From positions 43,305 through 107,304 of the forward strand of contig CAIQVJ010000008.1 of the NCBI GenBank assembly GCA_903875225.1: a DNA stretch of 64,000 bases, read 5' to 3'. The number at the start of each line of letters is the position of its first letter. Position 1 is the stretch's first letter. A model generated the notes under the pieces. The model saw only the letters and a list, made by a program, of their open reading frames with translations, had not been told where the DNA came from and searched no databases. Positions 62,795-64,000 of this stretch are shown here, in pieces. Source of the stretch: an uncultured Pseudomonadota bacterium (GTDB taxonomy: Bacteria > Myxococcota_A > UBA796 > SXON01). The position numbers and the translations under genes were made by a program.

Positions 62795-62956
62795 TCTGCC
62801 AGCATAGCGCGGTGCGGTCGGGTCCGACTCGGGGCTCGATGCTGCGGCGGGGGCGGCGTCCCGCGGGCACTGGCCGGGCGGGTTCGGACGACCCTTCGGG
62901 TCCTGACCGCTCCCGCGACGCCCACCGCACGCACAGCACCAGGACGCAGAAAGTCC

Positions 62957-62984
62957 TTGCGCCGGGAGGCGATCTGGATAGCAT
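62957..62984 (+). promoter_or_regulatory. Possible promoter for a leaderless transposase mRNA
   Basis: TTGCGC (62957-62962), 16 nt, then TAGCAT (62979-62984). The start site would fall at about 62991, exactly on the GTG start codon, suggesting a leaderless message. The -35 matches the consensus at only three positions. Confidence 0.3.
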
Positions 62985-62990
62985 CCGGGC

Positions 62991-63779
62991 GTGGAAGCTG
63001 GGACGAACATTGGGTATCAGGTCGTGCTGCGGCTTGCGGATGATCGGGTGATCGCGCCGGACGCTGCTGCCCGGCGGGCGTTGGCGTCGGCGGTGACGCG
63101 GGTTGGGCGGGAGCGGGGCCTGCTCGCCTTCGGGGCCGCCGACACGCACCTGCACCTGCTGGCGCTCAGCGATCGCCCGGGCGCAGGGTTGCTGGCGCGC
63201 GGCACCGAGCTCGCGCTGCGGGCGGCCCTCGCCTTGCCCGTCGCCTTCGGTGCGCCGGCCATCACGCCGATCGAGGACCAGCGCCACCTGATGTCGGCGT
63301 TCGGCTACGTGCAGCGCAATGCTCGGCGGCACGGGAACCTCGACCCGATGGCCACCGAGGCTTCGAGCCTTCACGACCTGCTGGCGCTGCGGCGCAACGC
63401 CCCCTGGCTGATCCTGCGCGTGAAGCGCGCGCTGCCTCGTGTGACGCGAGCGAGCCTGCTCGAGCTCATGGCGATGCCGGACTTTGGGTGCGACGGCGCC
63501 GTCAGCTCTGAGCTGGCGGACGCGGCAGCCGCGGCATTTGCGCTCCCGGATCTGGCGGGCAAGGCACCCGAGGCCGTCCGCGCCCGCCTGGCCGGGATCG
63601 CGCTTGTCAAGGGCGTCTGGACGCCCCAGACCATCGCCGCCACGTTCCACATCTGCGAACGGGCTGTCCGCCGAATTGCGAGCCAGACCGCCGATCCGCT
63701 CGACGTCGTCGCGCTCCGGCGCCAGCTTGCGTGGCGATCCGCGGCCCGGTTGGCGGCGCGCTCGACCGACGGGTTCTGA
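62991..63779 (+). CDS. REP-associated tyrosine transposase-like (RAYT/Y1) protein
   Basis: The 262-residue protein has the HUH motif as HLH (His53, His55 in ADTHLHLLAL) and a candidate nucleophile Tyr106 in MSAFGYVQRNARRHG. These are the elements of Y1/IS200-type single-strand transposases of the RAYT group. The C-terminal half contains a helix-turn-helix-like segment (TPQTIAATFHICERAVRRIA) absent from minimal IS200. GTG 62991 begins the conserved GYQVVLRL. A 51-bp hairpin array follows 21 nt after the stop, as expected for a RAYT and its repeats. Confidence 0.75.
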   Translation: MEAGTNIGYQVVLRLADDRVIAPDAAARRALASAVTRVGRERGLLAFGAADTHLHLLALSDRPGAGLLARGTELALRAALALPVAFGAPAITPIEDQRHLMSAFGYVQRNARRHGNLDPMATEASSLHDLLALRRNAPWLILRVKRALPRVTRASLLELMAMPDFGCDGAVSSELADAAAAAFALPDLAGKAPEAVRARLAGIALVKGVWTPQTIAATFHICERAVRRIASQTADPLDVVALRRQLAWRSAARLAARSTDGF

Positions 63780-63800
63780 GCCGCGGAGCGAGCTGGCCGC

Positions 63801-64000
63801 GCGGCTCAAACTCGCGGGGATGGGCGCATCCCACGGACCTTTGTCCGCCACGCGGCTCAAACTCGCGGGGATGGCCGCATCCCGCGGACCTTTGTCCGCC
63901 ACGCGGCTCAAACTCGCGGGGATGGGCGCATCCCACGGACAAGTGTCCGCCGCGCGGCTCAAACTCGCGGGGATGGGCGCATCCCACGGACCTTTGTCCG
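63801..64000. repeat. Tandem array of 51-bp hairpin units, continuing beyond the window
   Basis: Units start at 63801, 63852, 63903 and 63954 (last truncated at 47 nt), exactly 51 bp apart. Each holds two predicted hairpins: GGGATG-loop-CATCCC (unit positions 17-32) and CGGAC-loop-GTCCG (34-47). All differences between copies lie outside the stems: position 24, 33, 39-42 (CTTT to AAGT) and 50. This suggests selection on structure. Confidence 0.95.

Overview
The window is very GC-rich, densely coded bacterial DNA with 55 protein genes I can support. No rRNA, tRNA or CRISPR array was seen. The best fit is an uncultured member of the Myxococcota (former Deltaproteobacteria). This rests on several traits together: C-terminal Gly-Cys plus membrane plus Arg tails of MYXO-CTERM type (S8 protease, beta-helix protein), a myxobacterial disulfide repeat, a MopE-like metal-binding motif, three Hanks-type kinases or kinase-like proteins, good sigma-54 type promoter matches, and many lipoproteins with Asp/Thr/Pro-rich linkers after the lipobox. 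The genus cannot be told from the sequence.

Layout. 1-4 kb: a truncated serine hydrolase lipoprotein, a Bcp/PrxQ peroxiredoxin, a DUF2132 protein, a START-like protein and a SulP anion transporter. 4-9 kb: a two-component system with a small membrane protein, divergent from YceI, a haem-motif outer-membrane barrel and a second mono-haem protein. 9-20 kb: ChrA, secreted or lipid-anchored proteins (duplicated-domain lipoprotein, MYXO-disulfide protein, S8 protease, EEP phosphatase, alpha/beta hydrolase, large beta-helix lipoprotein), an SDR enzyme and MsrB. 20-25 kb: molybdate transporter genes modBC, a five-copy 51-bp tandem array, a small membrane protein and a two-subunit molybdenum hydroxylase. 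25-33 kb: Dps, a tandem DsbA-like protein, a glucosaminidase, SMC and a lipoprotein. 33-49 kb: an ECF sigma factor trio, a kinase with a cyclic-nucleotide domain, a ClC channel, a GNAT-like protein, a DUF3516 helicase, a predicted pseudokinase, a propeller lipoprotein, a patatin and an OmpA-like lipoprotein. 48-64 kb: a sulfatase-fold lipoprotein, an EF-hand lipoprotein, DUF2237, further lipoproteins, a membrane coiled-coil protein, a kinase with a SUMF-like tail, a beta-helix protein, a giant OmpA-like protein, an RCC1-like lipoprotein, a Uma2 nuclease and a Y1/RAYT transposase followed by a second 51-bp array that runs off the window.

How the genes work together. Many gene pairs are joined by 4-nt ATGA, GTGA or TTGA overlaps, so translational coupling is common. 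Molybdate uptake (modBC) lies close to the Mo enzyme that needs it. The YceI/haem-barrel/mono-haem set beside a two-component system looks like an envelope redox module. Much of the rest is envelope biology: kinases, lipoproteins, beta-helix proteins and OmpA-type peptidoglycan anchors. The features I find least explained are the two 51-bp arrays (one next to the transposase, with all variation outside its predicted stems), the degenerate kinase, and the barrel-stalk-OmpA protein of 1186 residues.
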